Assembly (NCBI GenBank): GCA_028289405.1
Contig: JANQPP010000175.1
Coordinates: 1 to 64,000 of the forward strand
Origin: Pirellulales bacterium
Lineage (GTDB): Bacteria > Planctomycetota > Planctomycetia > Pirellulales > JANQPP01
DNA length: 64,000 bases
Reading direction: 5' to 3'
A model generated the notes under the pieces. The model was not told where the DNA came from and made no database searches. It was given only the letters and a program-made list of their open reading frames with translations. Positions 54,001 through 61,069 of this stretch are shown in pieces. The position numbers and the translations under genes are program-made. How positions within the stretch are numbered: position 1 is the first letter of the stretch; each line of letters begins with the position of its first letter.

Positions 54001-54856
54001 AAGCGCCGGGGTTTTCGAACTCCAGCAAAACCGTTTCAGTCGTACTCAATCGAATATCGTTCCACCCTCCTTCGATATGGGGGTCAGCATGGATTTCGGC
54101 GACATCCTCACGGCTATCGTAAAATTCATTCGGCTCACCCAAACGCCAATTCGTGTAGTCCCAGGGTTCGCCGGTCACCCACCGCCAGCCCCCAGCCGGT
54201 TCTTCGTAATCCTCGGCTGACCTGTCTTGGTAGGCGCCGAAGATGTAGCGCCCGGAGAACAAGCCGCCTTGCTGCTCGATAAATTCGTTTTCGTCGGGAG
54301 TGGTCAAAGTGGCGAGATGGCCAGTGGTGTCCAGATACCGGACACTACCACTTGCCTCGAGTAACGCCTCCACGGAGGCTTCCTCCAACTCAAGGCGGCG
54401 ATGCCTGACGTAGGTGTGCCCATTGCCCCCCTCCGCCTCCGGCCAGTAGGCGACATTTGATAGACTTCCGCCGCCAAACCAAAGGTCGGCCACAATGGGG
54501 GTCGATATTTGCTCGCTGTCGGTCACCGCGTAGGTGAATTGGGCGGCAATACTGCCCCCTTTCCAAAAGACGTCAAAGCTTCCATCGGGCTGGAGCTGCA
54601 CGGCGATCTGGTCGTCCGCTGATAGCAGGACCGCCTGCAGCGGGTCGCCATCCGGGTCCTCGTCGTTGGCCAACACCCCGGGCGCCACGGCGGTGTACCA
54701 ATTCAGTGAAGTTTCGACCAGCTCACCACGAAACACTACAAAACGTTCCGGCTCTCCCACGGGGGCCGCGTTCAGCAGTCGGCGGCATTCCAGTGGTTCG
54801 AACCATCCCCGCCTGTCCCACGCGTGATTCCGGTGCCCGCCTCTTCTCCCTGCCAT
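51098..54856 (-). CDS. Giant surface protein with lectin, Ig-like and dockerin domains
   Basis: 1252 residues. An N-terminal basic stretch and WFEPLECRRLLNA resemble the LEPR-XLL leader of planctomycete surface proteins. C-type lectin-like domains lie at about 155-282 (with GEPN and WND, the calcium/mannose motif) and about 712-835 (GEPE, no WND). Between and around are six or seven VCBS/cadherin-like Ig repeats with a short core: LxNDxxxDGxxLxVxL then DGxFxYxPxxGxxGxDxFxY. A cohesin-like beta segment (about 1060-1190) and two dockerin loops (DFNRDGAVDLADF, DANRDGSVDLLDF) close it. Probably a cell-surface adhesin or glycan-binding protein. Confidence 0.88.
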   Translation of the reverse strand: MAGRRGGHRNHAWDRRGWFEPLECRRLLNAAPVGEPERFVVFRGELVETSLNWYTAVAPGVLANDEDPDGDPLQAVLLSADDQIAVQLQPDGSFDVFWKGGSIAAQFTYAVTDSEQISTPIVADLWFGGGSLSNVAYWPEAEGGNGHTYVRHRRLELEEASVEALLEASGSVRYLDTTGHLATLTTPDENEFIEQQGGLFSGRYIFGAYQDRSAEDYEEPAGGWRWVTGEPWDYTNWRLGEPNEFYDSREDVAEIHADPHIEGGWNDIRLSTTETVLLEFENPGAFPGDDSYRLPLVGEFVVKTEELLRNDVLGRPGFSLEIVEPPLRGTVEIDATGLVRYLPDSHGGEPYRERFTYRLVNGDYASSIASVWLKVGEDDWPTVAKADGYYVDPDEGLVLEVDGYRWPTVLANDVDQDGAPLMVVLERAPDGGELDLQPDGRFRFTPAEEFRGRTTFSYVATDGISRSDVTEVVIEYRDYQIKNVALPDIYEYTPGQILSVVEPSGLLSNDIAYGEPGYRTTALTVVTTAGGHASVSADGSFDYVPPPGYAGPDHFNYTASRFDREIGRRWNTVQTYVHLAVNGALIDPVAAADTYVLDHSGAVTTEASTGVTANDVGSESGWSVRLVEGPRQGVLRLASDGTFAYRAFERDPLATIADRFTYQFYDGERSLEPVEVQLTRDALPEAIRVAWPDAPGDPDREYLVILDDIEANAWNKSWFFADTLANSYASSGRQGHLLTITSPEEQAFVAETLLPLATANERIWLGARQDFFDPQSPEEWNWVTGESFDFMNWVGEPERGTRFNDFAELHVQGLSAGEWEAGDWHRGIDLCPLVIEFSQFSEPARPRAEASDDAYYLQNGSTSIVAEEGLLANDNAPSDNLTVQLVEGPATGSLQWAEDGSFSYTSPDAAAADSFTYQLVDGDWRSESATVWLNVNPQQASLAAEPDAYRCVWGSALRIEMRHGVLANDVLAEGAVAVLESAPSHGTVELADDGGFIYVPAPDYIGEDVFHYLLQDANTRTEAVAVYLDIRAPFETAVVFVEEPTSSPQLDTLPSSVETISVGENVVAELWVRHINGFPGTQFPDNPFNATRQSVEFDAARLQAMEVSTRGSYFEVDEGPGPVLDEATGRVEGIRLWPPTVDAHLGDDWARVVFTTFETTSTGVATAMPTVEFPLSVDPSFADRLDVPTSMLRITSPADFNRDGAVDLADFATLKSSFGQSGTAASGDANRDGSVDLLDFVLMKHDFGFRIE

Positions 54857-55195
54857 GGAGTTCCTTCCCGTGATTTTTCGAGTGTTTCAGGGTCCGTCTA
54901 TGCCTTGCCGGCAAGTGACCCACTCGCCTCTAGCTCGGACGTCTGATCATTATACTTGCGGTCGTAAATCGAGTCTCAGATTTGGCAAGTGACACGTCAG
55001 ACGAACAGAGACCGCCGAGCGGTAAGCCGGCGAGCTTCAAGAGAGACCGTAGAGAAAGGCTTGAACTGTCGCCATCACGTCAACACGCTTCGCTTCGGCC
55101 AAACCGTTTTGACAGCGAGCTCGTTGGATAACGAAAATGGAGGCGACGGATCACCGCATCGCATTGGCCGTGAATGTTGCGTTCGACAAGACAGT
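54857..55195. other. Divergent intergenic region, nothing recognised
   Basis: About 340 bases between two divergent genes. An open frame from 54989 extends the right-hand gene, but its residues look non-coding and lack a ribosome binding site. Promoters for both genes should be here. Confidence 0.4.
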
Positions 55196-55933
55196 ATGAT
55201 TCCTTTCTTCCTCGATCATTTGTTGGGCTTCATTCGCCCGATCGATCCGCGCGAATGGCCGCTTCTCATTCGCCGCCTCAGGGCCGCTGATGGCTGGATG
55301 CCCCCGATGCTGCTAATCGCGACGATGATGACGTTGTCGTTCGTGGGCCAAGGCATCGGCCTGCTGGGAGGCAACGTCGCCATCAAGGTCTATAACTATG
55401 TCGCAAGCGCGACGTGGCTGGTTGTCGGCGTGATTTCGGCCCTGGCTGTCACTCTCGATGGCGTAAACAATTTAAGACGCCTCGGCCTCTCCGGCGTGAC
55501 GCGGCCCAGATGGTGGTTCGAATTGTCGCGTCTCATGTGGATGTTGCTTCTGTATTTCGCGCTTACGATATGGCTCATCCTTGTCGTCGGCGAGCCACGC
55601 TTTATACCCGTCGGTGACCTGCTGTTTCACGCCACCAGAATCTTCGCTATCGCCTTCTTCGTGGCCAGCACCCTTGGTTACTCGATTTCCTGGATCACGA
55701 AGCGGCGCAGACGAGGCCGCGCCTTTGAATGCGTGCAGTATTTTTATTGCGTGTTTGGCGGCTGCGGCGCCGTGACTTTCCTGGCAATCTGGATCCCAGT
55801 GCGGGCGAGATGGGCGACCCCGCTGACCGCTGTCGCCTGCTTGATTGCCGCCTCGCTCATCGGGGCACTCATCCTCACCATTTCGCATCGATACGACCGG
55901 CGTGAGGAGCGCTCCCGTGAAATCGCCCTTTGA
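55196..55933 (+). CDS. Multi-pass membrane protein (YIP1/DUF805-like hydropathy)
   Basis: 245 residues from the ATG at 55196 (MIPFFLDHLLGF). Five hydrophobic segments: MLLIATMMTLSFVGQGIGLL, ASATWLVVGVISALAVTL, LMWMLLLYFALTIWLILVV, FAIAFFVASTLGYSI and the final ALIGALILTIS. Between helices 2 and 3 GVNNLRRLGLSGVTRPRWW is a basic cytoplasmic loop. No family can be named with confidence. It is the last ordinary gene before the tRNA fragment and integrase. Confidence 0.65.
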   Translation: MIPFFLDHLLGFIRPIDPREWPLLIRRLRAADGWMPPMLLIATMMTLSFVGQGIGLLGGNVAIKVYNYVASATWLVVGVISALAVTLDGVNNLRRLGLSGVTRPRWWFELSRLMWMLLLYFALTIWLILVVGEPRFIPVGDLLFHATRIFAIAFFVASTLGYSISWITKRRRRGRAFECVQYFYCVFGGCGAVTFLAIWIPVRARWATPLTAVACLIAASLIGALILTISHRYDRREERSREIAL

Positions 55934-56146
55934 TGAACTAGTGGACTTTGCCGACCAGCCGCGTTACGCATGGCCCTTCGAAAAGCGGGGCGCCAAACGG
56001 GGGTGCCGGAGGGCCATGATGGCTCGCCTTGCTGGCGCAGCCCTTGCGGGAAGAACAACCCGGTAAATAGAATCCGGTGCTGGAAGGGCTTCTCAAGACG
56101 GGGGCGAACCAAATCCACGTTCGACCCTCCTTGAGATCACAGGCCG

Positions 56147-56189
56147 GGCCGAGTGGCGGAATTGGCAGACGCACGGGACTTAAAATCCC
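56147..56189 (+). tRNA. 5' half of a tRNA-Leu(UAA) gene, truncated at the anticodon stem
   Basis: The acceptor 5' strand GGCCGAG, TG, a leucine-type D arm (GCGGAATTGGCAGACGC) and the anticodon stem-loop with loop CTTAAAA (anticodon UAA) are all present. After TCCC at 56186-56189 the sequence no longer fits: the last stem pair is C-A, there is no matching T arm and no CTCGGCC acceptor strand. So only the 5' half remains. The integrase gene begins (3' end) ten bases later, which marks this as an integration junction. Confidence 0.75.
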
Positions 56190-56198
56190 AGAGAACAA

Positions 56199-57416
56199 TC
56201 AACTCAAGTCCTTTTGGTTCAATGGGTTGCGATCATCGGAATTCACTGTGTCCACATCAGTGTCCACACGGGATGTAGCGGCTGTACGAGGAACGCCGCA
56301 TAACTGACCGACTGCCTGAATTAAATCGCCATCTTCCGTATGCGTATAACGCTCCGTCAGAGCGTACGTCGAATGCCGTGCCAGTCTTTGCAGGTTGGCT
56401 CCGTAAGTGCCATGACGATGCAGGCTAGTAATATGCGTATGTCGAAATGCGTGGAAATCAAAGATTTGGCCTTGCTCGTCGATGTAGGGTATTCCCGCTA
56501 TCTTCAGATCTTGCTTGAGCATTTCCGCTGCCCGGCGGTGCCACCGGCCCGGCCAAAGCCGTTCTCCTTCTGGCTGCCCCTCGATGAGTTCGTGAAACAG
56601 TTTCGCGACTTCGGGATGCAAGGGGAGCGTATCTCGCTTCCGTCGCTTGGAGTACGCAGTCGCCACAGTCACCGTCGGATGGCCACCCAGTGAAAAGCTC
56701 TCTGGAGCCAGGCTGGCGATTTTCGAGGCACGCAAACCCGTGTTGATGGCGAGTATGTAAATGGCCGCTCGTTGCTTCCCGGGTACGGTGTGCCGGTCAT
56801 CCGCCCTTTGAGCCGCATTGACCAGCAATTCGAATTCTTCATCCGTGCACGCCCGGCGACTCCGGGAATTCTCGTCCATCGTAGGCACGACATTGACATG
56901 CTCAATCGCGTTGAATTGGGCTCGTCGCTCTCGGACCAGCCATCGACAGAACTGGCGCATCGCCTTGAGGTAGTAGTTGGATGTTTGCTTGCCGATTCCA
57001 CCGGCTCGTCTTTTAGCGGCCAGATAGTTGGCGACTCGATCTCCGGTGATATCTGGGATGAAACGAAAATTACATCCGTCGATGATCTTTTGGATTCTGG
57101 TGACGGTTCGTTCGACGTGATCTTCCCCGTTGTTCTTACTTTCGAGCGACAGCCTGAAATCATGCAGATGCTCAGTTAATGGCGTGGCTCGATACTGTTC
57201 GACGGGATCGGCGATTCCTTCTCTACGCTGAGCGGCACCTTTTTCCAGTCGCCTTGCGAGACGAACCGTCGCTTCCTTGTCCGTATACCCCGGCCTCTCT
57301 TTCCATTGGCCATCCTCGCCTTTGTAGCGGGCATACCACTTGCTCCGCCTTTTCTTGACGCGACTTCCCGTATTGGGGTCTTTAGCCCAGTAGTATTTTC
57401 GGCGTGCACTAGGCAT
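56199..57416 (-). CDS. Tyrosine recombinase/integrase
   Basis: 405 residues from the Met at 57416. N-terminal arm-binding basic region, SAM-like core-binding domain (about 80-175), and catalytic domain with Arg229 (NTGLRASK), a Lys in AYSKRRKRD, His322-Ala-Phe-Arg325 (FHAFRHTH), a second His in LARHSTY and nucleophile Tyr357 (TERYTHT). All catalytic residues are intact. It overlaps the excisionase gene end by 8 bases and ends ten bases from the tRNA-Leu half. Integrases of this kind insert elements into tRNA genes. Confidence 0.93.
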   Translation of the reverse strand: MPSARRKYYWAKDPNTGSRVKKRRSKWYARYKGEDGQWKERPGYTDKEATVRLARRLEKGAAQRREGIADPVEQYRATPLTEHLHDFRLSLESKNNGEDHVERTVTRIQKIIDGCNFRFIPDITGDRVANYLAAKRRAGGIGKQTSNYYLKAMRQFCRWLVRERRAQFNAIEHVNVVPTMDENSRSRRACTDEEFELLVNAAQRADDRHTVPGKQRAAIYILAINTGLRASKIASLAPESFSLGGHPTVTVATAYSKRRKRDTLPLHPEVAKLFHELIEGQPEGERLWPGRWHRRAAEMLKQDLKIAGIPYIDEQGQIFDFHAFRHTHITSLHRHGTYGANLQRLARHSTYALTERYTHTEDGDLIQAVGQLCGVPRTAATSRVDTDVDTVNSDDRNPLNQKDLS

Positions 57417-57603
57417 GGCTTCCCGCCTTGGCTCGATTCTCAAGCCAATTGTCGATGTCCTCTCGCTTCCAACGGACGCTCCCCGCTGCGATCTGAATTC
57501 CCGGAGGAAAATCCCCGGTCGATATCCATCGGCGAATGCTGCGGTCAGATGTTTGCAACAGCTTGGCGACGTCCTTGATGGTCATGAGGCAGTTACTTGT
57601 CAT
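57409..57603 (-). CDS. Excisionase-like helix-turn-helix protein
   Basis: 64 residues from the Met at 57603. One MerR/AlpA-type HTH (MTIKDVAKLLQTSDRSIRRWI, GSVRWKREDIDNWLENRAK), as in phage excisionases and element regulators. Start overlaps the end of the upstream wHTH gene by 11 bases and its end overlaps the integrase start by 8, a compact three-gene unit. Directs excision with the integrase or regulates it. Confidence 0.85.
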   Translation of the reverse strand: MTSNCLMTIKDVAKLLQTSDRSIRRWISTGDFPPGIQIAAGSVRWKREDIDNWLENRAKAGSHA

Positions 57604-58093
57604 CTTTTCGTTCCTTTGGCGATTTGTTACCCCCTCCCGAGTCCGTTTTCCGGGGCTCTCGAACACGATTTTGAATGAATTCGAACAGGACCCTCTCTTC
57701 GGAACTAGCCAATTTTTCCAGTCTTGTCACAAGTTCCTCTGGCTCGAACACAAGTGAATAAATCGAAGGACGCCGGCCTTTGCCCTTGGATGTCAATTCG
57801 ATCAGCCCCGCGTCTTCCAGTTTCTTCAAGCTTTTCCAAACCGTCGAACGATTGGCTTTCCATTCGGATGTGGATTCGATTTGTTCCGAAACGTCCGGGA
57901 GAGTGAATTCCTTTTTTCCCAGATTCGTGATCACCTTCGCGACTTTCATCGAGAACCGATCAGGGTCAGGCGTCTTGCCAGGAACCTCTTTCCCAGGGTT
58001 GAGGCTGGTCCACAGCCGCTCCAGCGACTCGACGTCCTGAGCGTACTTTTGGTCCAACTGTTTTCGTAATTTCCAGAATTCGTCTTCGTTCAC
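57593..58093 (-). CDS. Winged helix-turn-helix regulator-like protein
   Basis: 166 residues from a GTG at 58093 with AGGAAG upstream; a frame to 58180 exists. A helical N-terminal part (DEFWKLRKQLDQKYAQD) is followed by a winged helix (KVAKVITNLGKKEFTLPDVSEQI, ANRSTVWKSLKKLEDAGLIEL, with wing SKGKGRRPSIYSL). Pattern similar to MarR/replication-control-like wHTH domains. It is the first gene of the wHTH-excisionase-integrase unit, perhaps an element regulator. Charged C-tail. Confidence 0.7.
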   Translation of the reverse strand: MNEDEFWKLRKQLDQKYAQDVESLERLWTSLNPGKEVPGKTPDPDRFSMKVAKVITNLGKKEFTLPDVSEQIESTSEWKANRSTVWKSLKKLEDAGLIELTSKGKGRRPSIYSLVFEPEELVTRLEKLASSEERVLFEFIQNRVREPRKTDSGGGNKSPKERKDDK

Positions 58094-58739
58094 TTGCGAG
58101 CTTCCTATGCTTCCTGGAAACGAAAATCGGCTGGCTTCCGTGATTATGCCGGCTTGTCCGGAATTGGCAAGCAAATCCATAAATATTATCTTAAATGCAT
58201 TAATAGAAGTGACTTATCGATCATGTCGCCCCTGCAACTCTTCGCCTCTGGCGGTTCGATCGGTTCTGTGATGAAAACGATTTCAAGAATCACAAATGGA
58301 AACGCAATTCGCCTCCCAATATCCTGCCTACTGAAGGAAAGGGCCTGGTCCGTGGGAGGGCGGGAGAACGCGGAATTGATCGCTGGTGGGCATGTCTGGC
58401 TTCGGAGGGCGACCCACGGGCCTCATTGCCGAGTACCGGTCACGATCCGGGCGAGACGGCTTGCTTGATTCGCTACAGGATCGCTACTGGCTCGCCCAAA
58501 TGGTTGCTCAGGTAATCTGCGTCACGGAGCCAAAGAGTGCGTCAGGTGGGCTCACGGGGCCTCTCCTGGGACGCTTCAAAAACACTGGAAAACCAGCACT
58601 TGAGGGCCGCTGTTCGGTCAAATAGGTGGCGGGTCAGGTGCGTGGGGTGGCGTGAGGGGGCGGTTGGTTGAAATTACCTATTCGGGCGGCTATGCTGGTG
58701 CCTCATTGATTGACAATTCAACGTCAGGAGCTTTCAGCT
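58094..58739. other. Long non-coding stretch to the right of the integrase unit
   Basis: About 650 bases with no credible gene. Open frames such as 58094-58468 read as low-information sequence. The left part should hold the promoter of the leftward integrase unit, and the right end holds the promoter of the first PEP-CTERM gene. I did not find a tRNA-like right attachment site here. Confidence 0.45.
58668..58696 (+). promoter_or_regulatory. Sigma-70-like promoter of the first PEP-CTERM gene
   Basis: TTGAAA at 58668-58673, 17-base spacer, TATGCT at 58691-58696, 43 bases from the ATG. The spacer shares CCTATT and GGGCG with the promoter-like element at 59503-59531. Confidence 0.5.
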
Positions 58740-59393
58740 ATGAAGCAGATCCTATGGATCGCCGTCGTGACCTTATCGATGTTTGCCAGCCAACCAGCCA
58801 CGGCCGGGATTGTATTCTTCGATAACCGCGCTGATTTCGAAGCCGCCATTGGCGGTGCTCCTTCCGGTTTCGAGAGCTTTGAGACACCCTTTGTGAATGC
58901 CCCGAGCGTGGATTTTCCCATTGGCGGCACGGCGGAATTCTCGTTGAGTGAATCGGGGGGGCCCGCCAACGGCATTAGCAGTTTCACTGGCAGCTCGGGA
59001 AGCAACACCGACGGAAGCCGCGTCGCTACCTATACTGACAACGGCGACAGCATTGCCAACTTCGATTTCGTTTCTCCAATCAACGTTTTTGGGCTCGATA
59101 TCACGCTATTGGCATTGGGAACCCAAACTGTCACTGTCGGTGGGGACGTTTCTACGAGCTTCGATCTGCTCGGGGACACTCCCACGTTCTTCGGTGTGAT
59201 CAATGACATGGGAGGGAACTTCCAGCAGATCACGTTTGACGTTTCGGAAGCCGAGATTCTCCATTTTGATTCCATCGCCTACGGCTTGGAAGACATTGGC
59301 ACCAATGTCGTCCCTGAACCCTCCGCAATTGCCATCTGGGGCCTTCTGGGCCTCACGGTCGCCGGCTATTCCCGCTGGCGTCGCCGCAAGTAA
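58740..59393 (+). CDS. PEP-CTERM protein (cluster member 1)
   Basis: 217 residues. Signal peptide (ILWIAVVTLSMFASQPATA). The mature domain starts IVFFDNRADFEAAIGGAPSGFESFE, a common beta-sandwich form in PEP-CTERM proteins; it has no dockerin. The end is VVPEPSAIAIW, a hydrophobic helix and WRRRK. The start Met at 58740 is preceded by CAGGAG. First of three tandem PEP-CTERM genes. Function unknown; presumably exosortase-sorted to the outer surface. Confidence 0.88.
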   Translation: MKQILWIAVVTLSMFASQPATAGIVFFDNRADFEAAIGGAPSGFESFETPFVNAPSVDFPIGGTAEFSLSESGGPANGISSFTGSSGSNTDGSRVATYTDNGDSIANFDFVSPINVFGLDITLLALGTQTVTVGGDVSTSFDLLGDTPTFFGVINDMGGNFQQITFDVSEAEILHFDSIAYGLEDIGTNVVPEPSAIAIWGLLGLTVAGYSRWRRRK

Positions 59394-59431
59394 CTTCCAC
59401 CGCAAGGCACATCGCCAGTGTCGAACACAAG

Positions 59432-59463
59432 GGCCGCCGGTCGTGGAATCGTGGTCTTTTTTT
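59432..59463 (+). terminator. Terminator after PEP-CTERM gene 1
   Basis: GGCCGC/GTGGTC stem with two wobble pairs, loop 13 bases, then seven T. Not far (about 40 bases) from the gene end. The stem is modest. Confidence 0.5.
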
Positions 59464-59502
59464 GATGGTTGGGTGTGCCGGGCGGCATTTGGGTGGATTT
59501 GG

Positions 59503-59531
59503 TTGCATCTCCCTATTGGCGGGCGTAAGAT
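59503..59531 (+). promoter_or_regulatory. Sigma-70-like promoter of the second PEP-CTERM gene
   Basis: TTGCAT at 59503-59508, 17-base spacer, TAAGAT at 59526-59531, 45 bases before the ATG. The spacer contains CCTATTGGCGGGCG, similar to that of the first gene's promoter. Confidence 0.45.
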
Positions 59532-59576
59532 GTGGCCTTTAGTCCTGAATATTCCACTTTCCGAGTTGCTTCCACT

Positions 59577-60179
59577 ATGAAACGAATCGCATCCATCGCT
59601 GTCATAGCTTTACTTACCGTTTCAAGTCCGGCACATGCTGTGTTTTTGCAATGGTCCGGTTCAGGATTGGAGGGCTTCGATCCGTTTGGCCATCGGTGGA
59701 CGACTGGGGAAAGTCTAGATTTCCCTGGTTCTGACGATCCCACACGCTCAGCCTGGGGTATGCCGGGTGCCTTTAACGGCCAAATACCTTTCCTGCCCGT
59801 CGACGAGCTCGTCACGGATTTTCACGTGACGTTCACTAACTTACCTGCGGGTGCTTCAATCAGCAATGTCGAATTCATCGCTGATGCCGCTGGTGCTTTC
59901 GAAGTATGGAATCCGATGTTCATGGGCAACAATACAATTTGGTTTCTAGCACCAGCCGGCACAAGTCTCGACACGGGAGAAATATTCTTTGTAAACGTCT
60001 TTTTTAACGGACTTCCATCCGGAGGCTTCACGGATACGACGGTGTTCCCCAATGGCGTGGAATTCCAAGCGGAATGGACAATGGATGGAGTCGTCCCCGA
60101 GCCTGGTACACTGGCCGTCTGGACCATCCTCGCCTTGGCCTTCACTAGCCTCAGCATTAAGCGTCGCCGCCACCGCTGA
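59577..60179 (+). CDS. PEP-CTERM protein (cluster member 2)
   Basis: 200 residues. Signal peptide (IASIAVIALLTVSSPAHA). The mature part is beta-rich (VTDFHVTFTNLPAGASISNVEF, TSLDTGEIFFVNVFFNG) with no family I can name. VVPEPGTLAVWTILALAF and KRRRHR end it, very like the third member's anchor. The Met at 59577 lacks a strong ribosome binding site. Confidence 0.83.
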   Translation: MKRIASIAVIALLTVSSPAHAVFLQWSGSGLEGFDPFGHRWTTGESLDFPGSDDPTRSAWGMPGAFNGQIPFLPVDELVTDFHVTFTNLPAGASISNVEFIADAAGAFEVWNPMFMGNNTIWFLAPAGTSLDTGEIFFVNVFFNGLPSGGFTDTTVFPNGVEFQAEWTMDGVVPEPGTLAVWTILALAFTSLSIKRRRHR

Positions 60180-60195
60180 CCCATCGCCGGACACA

Positions 60196-60225
60196 TTACG
60201 ACTACGTAGTCCACCGGTATATAGT
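60196..60225 (+). promoter_or_regulatory. Promoter-like site with 12-bp palindrome before PEP-CTERM gene 3
   Basis: TTACGA at 60196-60201, 18-base spacer, TATAGT at 60220-60225, 56 bases before the ATG. A perfect palindrome GACTACGTAGTC (60200-60211) overlaps the -35 box and spacer, a typical place for an operator. Confidence 0.4.
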
Positions 60226-60281
60226 ATTGGGCCTTTCGCAGACACCTTTGAAACCTGATGTGAAACGGAGATTCGTGGCAA

Positions 60282-60905
60282 ATGAGAATGAAGTTGTATC
60301 TGTCAGCTCTGCTGGCCGCTTTTTCAGGCTACACGGCAACTCAGTGTAATGCTGCAATCACGCTGACTATGGCCGAAAACGCAGGGACGGTCGTAACTTT
60401 CTGGTCTGGTTCCGTGAACACCGGAGGGCTCGGTACTCCCACTACCTTCTCCCAGGCTCCGGGTTTAGTCCGCGGGCAGTTCAACTTGTGGACTGCAGCC
60501 GGAGAAACCGGATTGTATGACAGCTATTTCGTCCCAGGTATAGTGACCTTTAATTTCAACGCCCCAGGAGGCTTTGCTATCCCAGGTGTGGGGACGGGAG
60601 ACTCCGTGGGAATGCAAGAGAACGCTCCCTTCATTTCTCTTCCTCGCAACTACGTCAGCGATACACCTATTTCGGGATCCTCCACAGCTGTCGGGACGTT
60701 TGCGAGTCTTGGAATCATCGACGGCGTGACGAGCACTGCGACGTGGGATGCTGGGGCCGCCGGCATCCAGACGATAACATTTGTCACCGACATAGATGCC
60801 CCAGTTCCGCCAACGTCGGTCGTTCCCGAACCCAGCACGCTTGCGGTTTGGTCTCTCCTCGCCCTCGCCTTCGGTGGTCTGAGCATCAATCGTCGCCGCA
60901 AGTAG
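60282..60905 (+). CDS. PEP-CTERM protein (cluster member 3)
   Basis: 207 residues. Signal peptide (LYLSALLAAFSGYTATQCNA), then a beta-rich mature domain (ITLTMAENAGTVVTFWSGSVNTGGL). End is VVPEPSTLAVWSLLALAFGG and NRRRK, nearly the same as member 2. GGAG lies a few bases before the ATG. The shared anchor suggests members 2 and 3 derive from each other or from a common ancestor, even though mature domains differ. Confidence 0.85.
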   Translation: MRMKLYLSALLAAFSGYTATQCNAAITLTMAENAGTVVTFWSGSVNTGGLGTPTTFSQAPGLVRGQFNLWTAAGETGLYDSYFVPGIVTFNFNAPGGFAIPGVGTGDSVGMQENAPFISLPRNYVSDTPISGSSTAVGTFASLGIIDGVTSTATWDAGAAGIQTITFVTDIDAPVPPTSVVPEPSTLAVWSLLALAFGGLSINRRRK

Positions 60906-60933
60906 CCTCGTCGCACATCACGAGTCGCACGAG

Positions 60934-60968
60934 CCGCCGGTCTCAGAAATGGGGCTGGCGGTTTTTTT
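60934..60968 (+). terminator. Strong Rho-independent terminator after PEP-CTERM gene 3
   Basis: An 11-bp stem including three G-T wobble pairs (CCGCCGGTCTC with GGGGCTGGCGG), a 6-base loop and seven T. It isolates the PEP-CTERM cluster from the sigma factor gene. Confidence 0.85.
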
Positions 60969-61044
60969 ATGCCTTGGGCCGATTCGAGAACGTTGCAATC
61001 TTTCCAAGGAATCAGGAATCTTTCGAACACTTTGAGCGAATGGA

Positions 61045-61065
61045 GTCTCCTAAGATATAGGAGAC
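61045..61065 (+). promoter_or_regulatory. Hairpin enclosing the ribosome binding site of the ECF sigma gene
   Basis: Perfect 8-bp stem GTCTCCTA (61045-61052) and TAGGAGAC (61058-61065) with a 5-base loop. The 3' arm contains AGGAG, the Shine-Dalgarno sequence, six bases before the ATG at 61070. In the RNA the ribosome binding site would be double-stranded. A translational switch (temperature, ligand or protein) is possible; it may also just be chance. Confidence 0.55.
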
Positions 61066-61069
61066 GAGA

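Noticed and set aside
54771-54800. GGTTCGAACC word that resembles a tRNA T arm
   Set aside because: It lies in the coding region of the surface protein and no tRNA can be folded around it.
58094-58468. 124-residue open frame to the right of the integrase unit
   Set aside because: No family, no ribosome binding site; likely non-coding.
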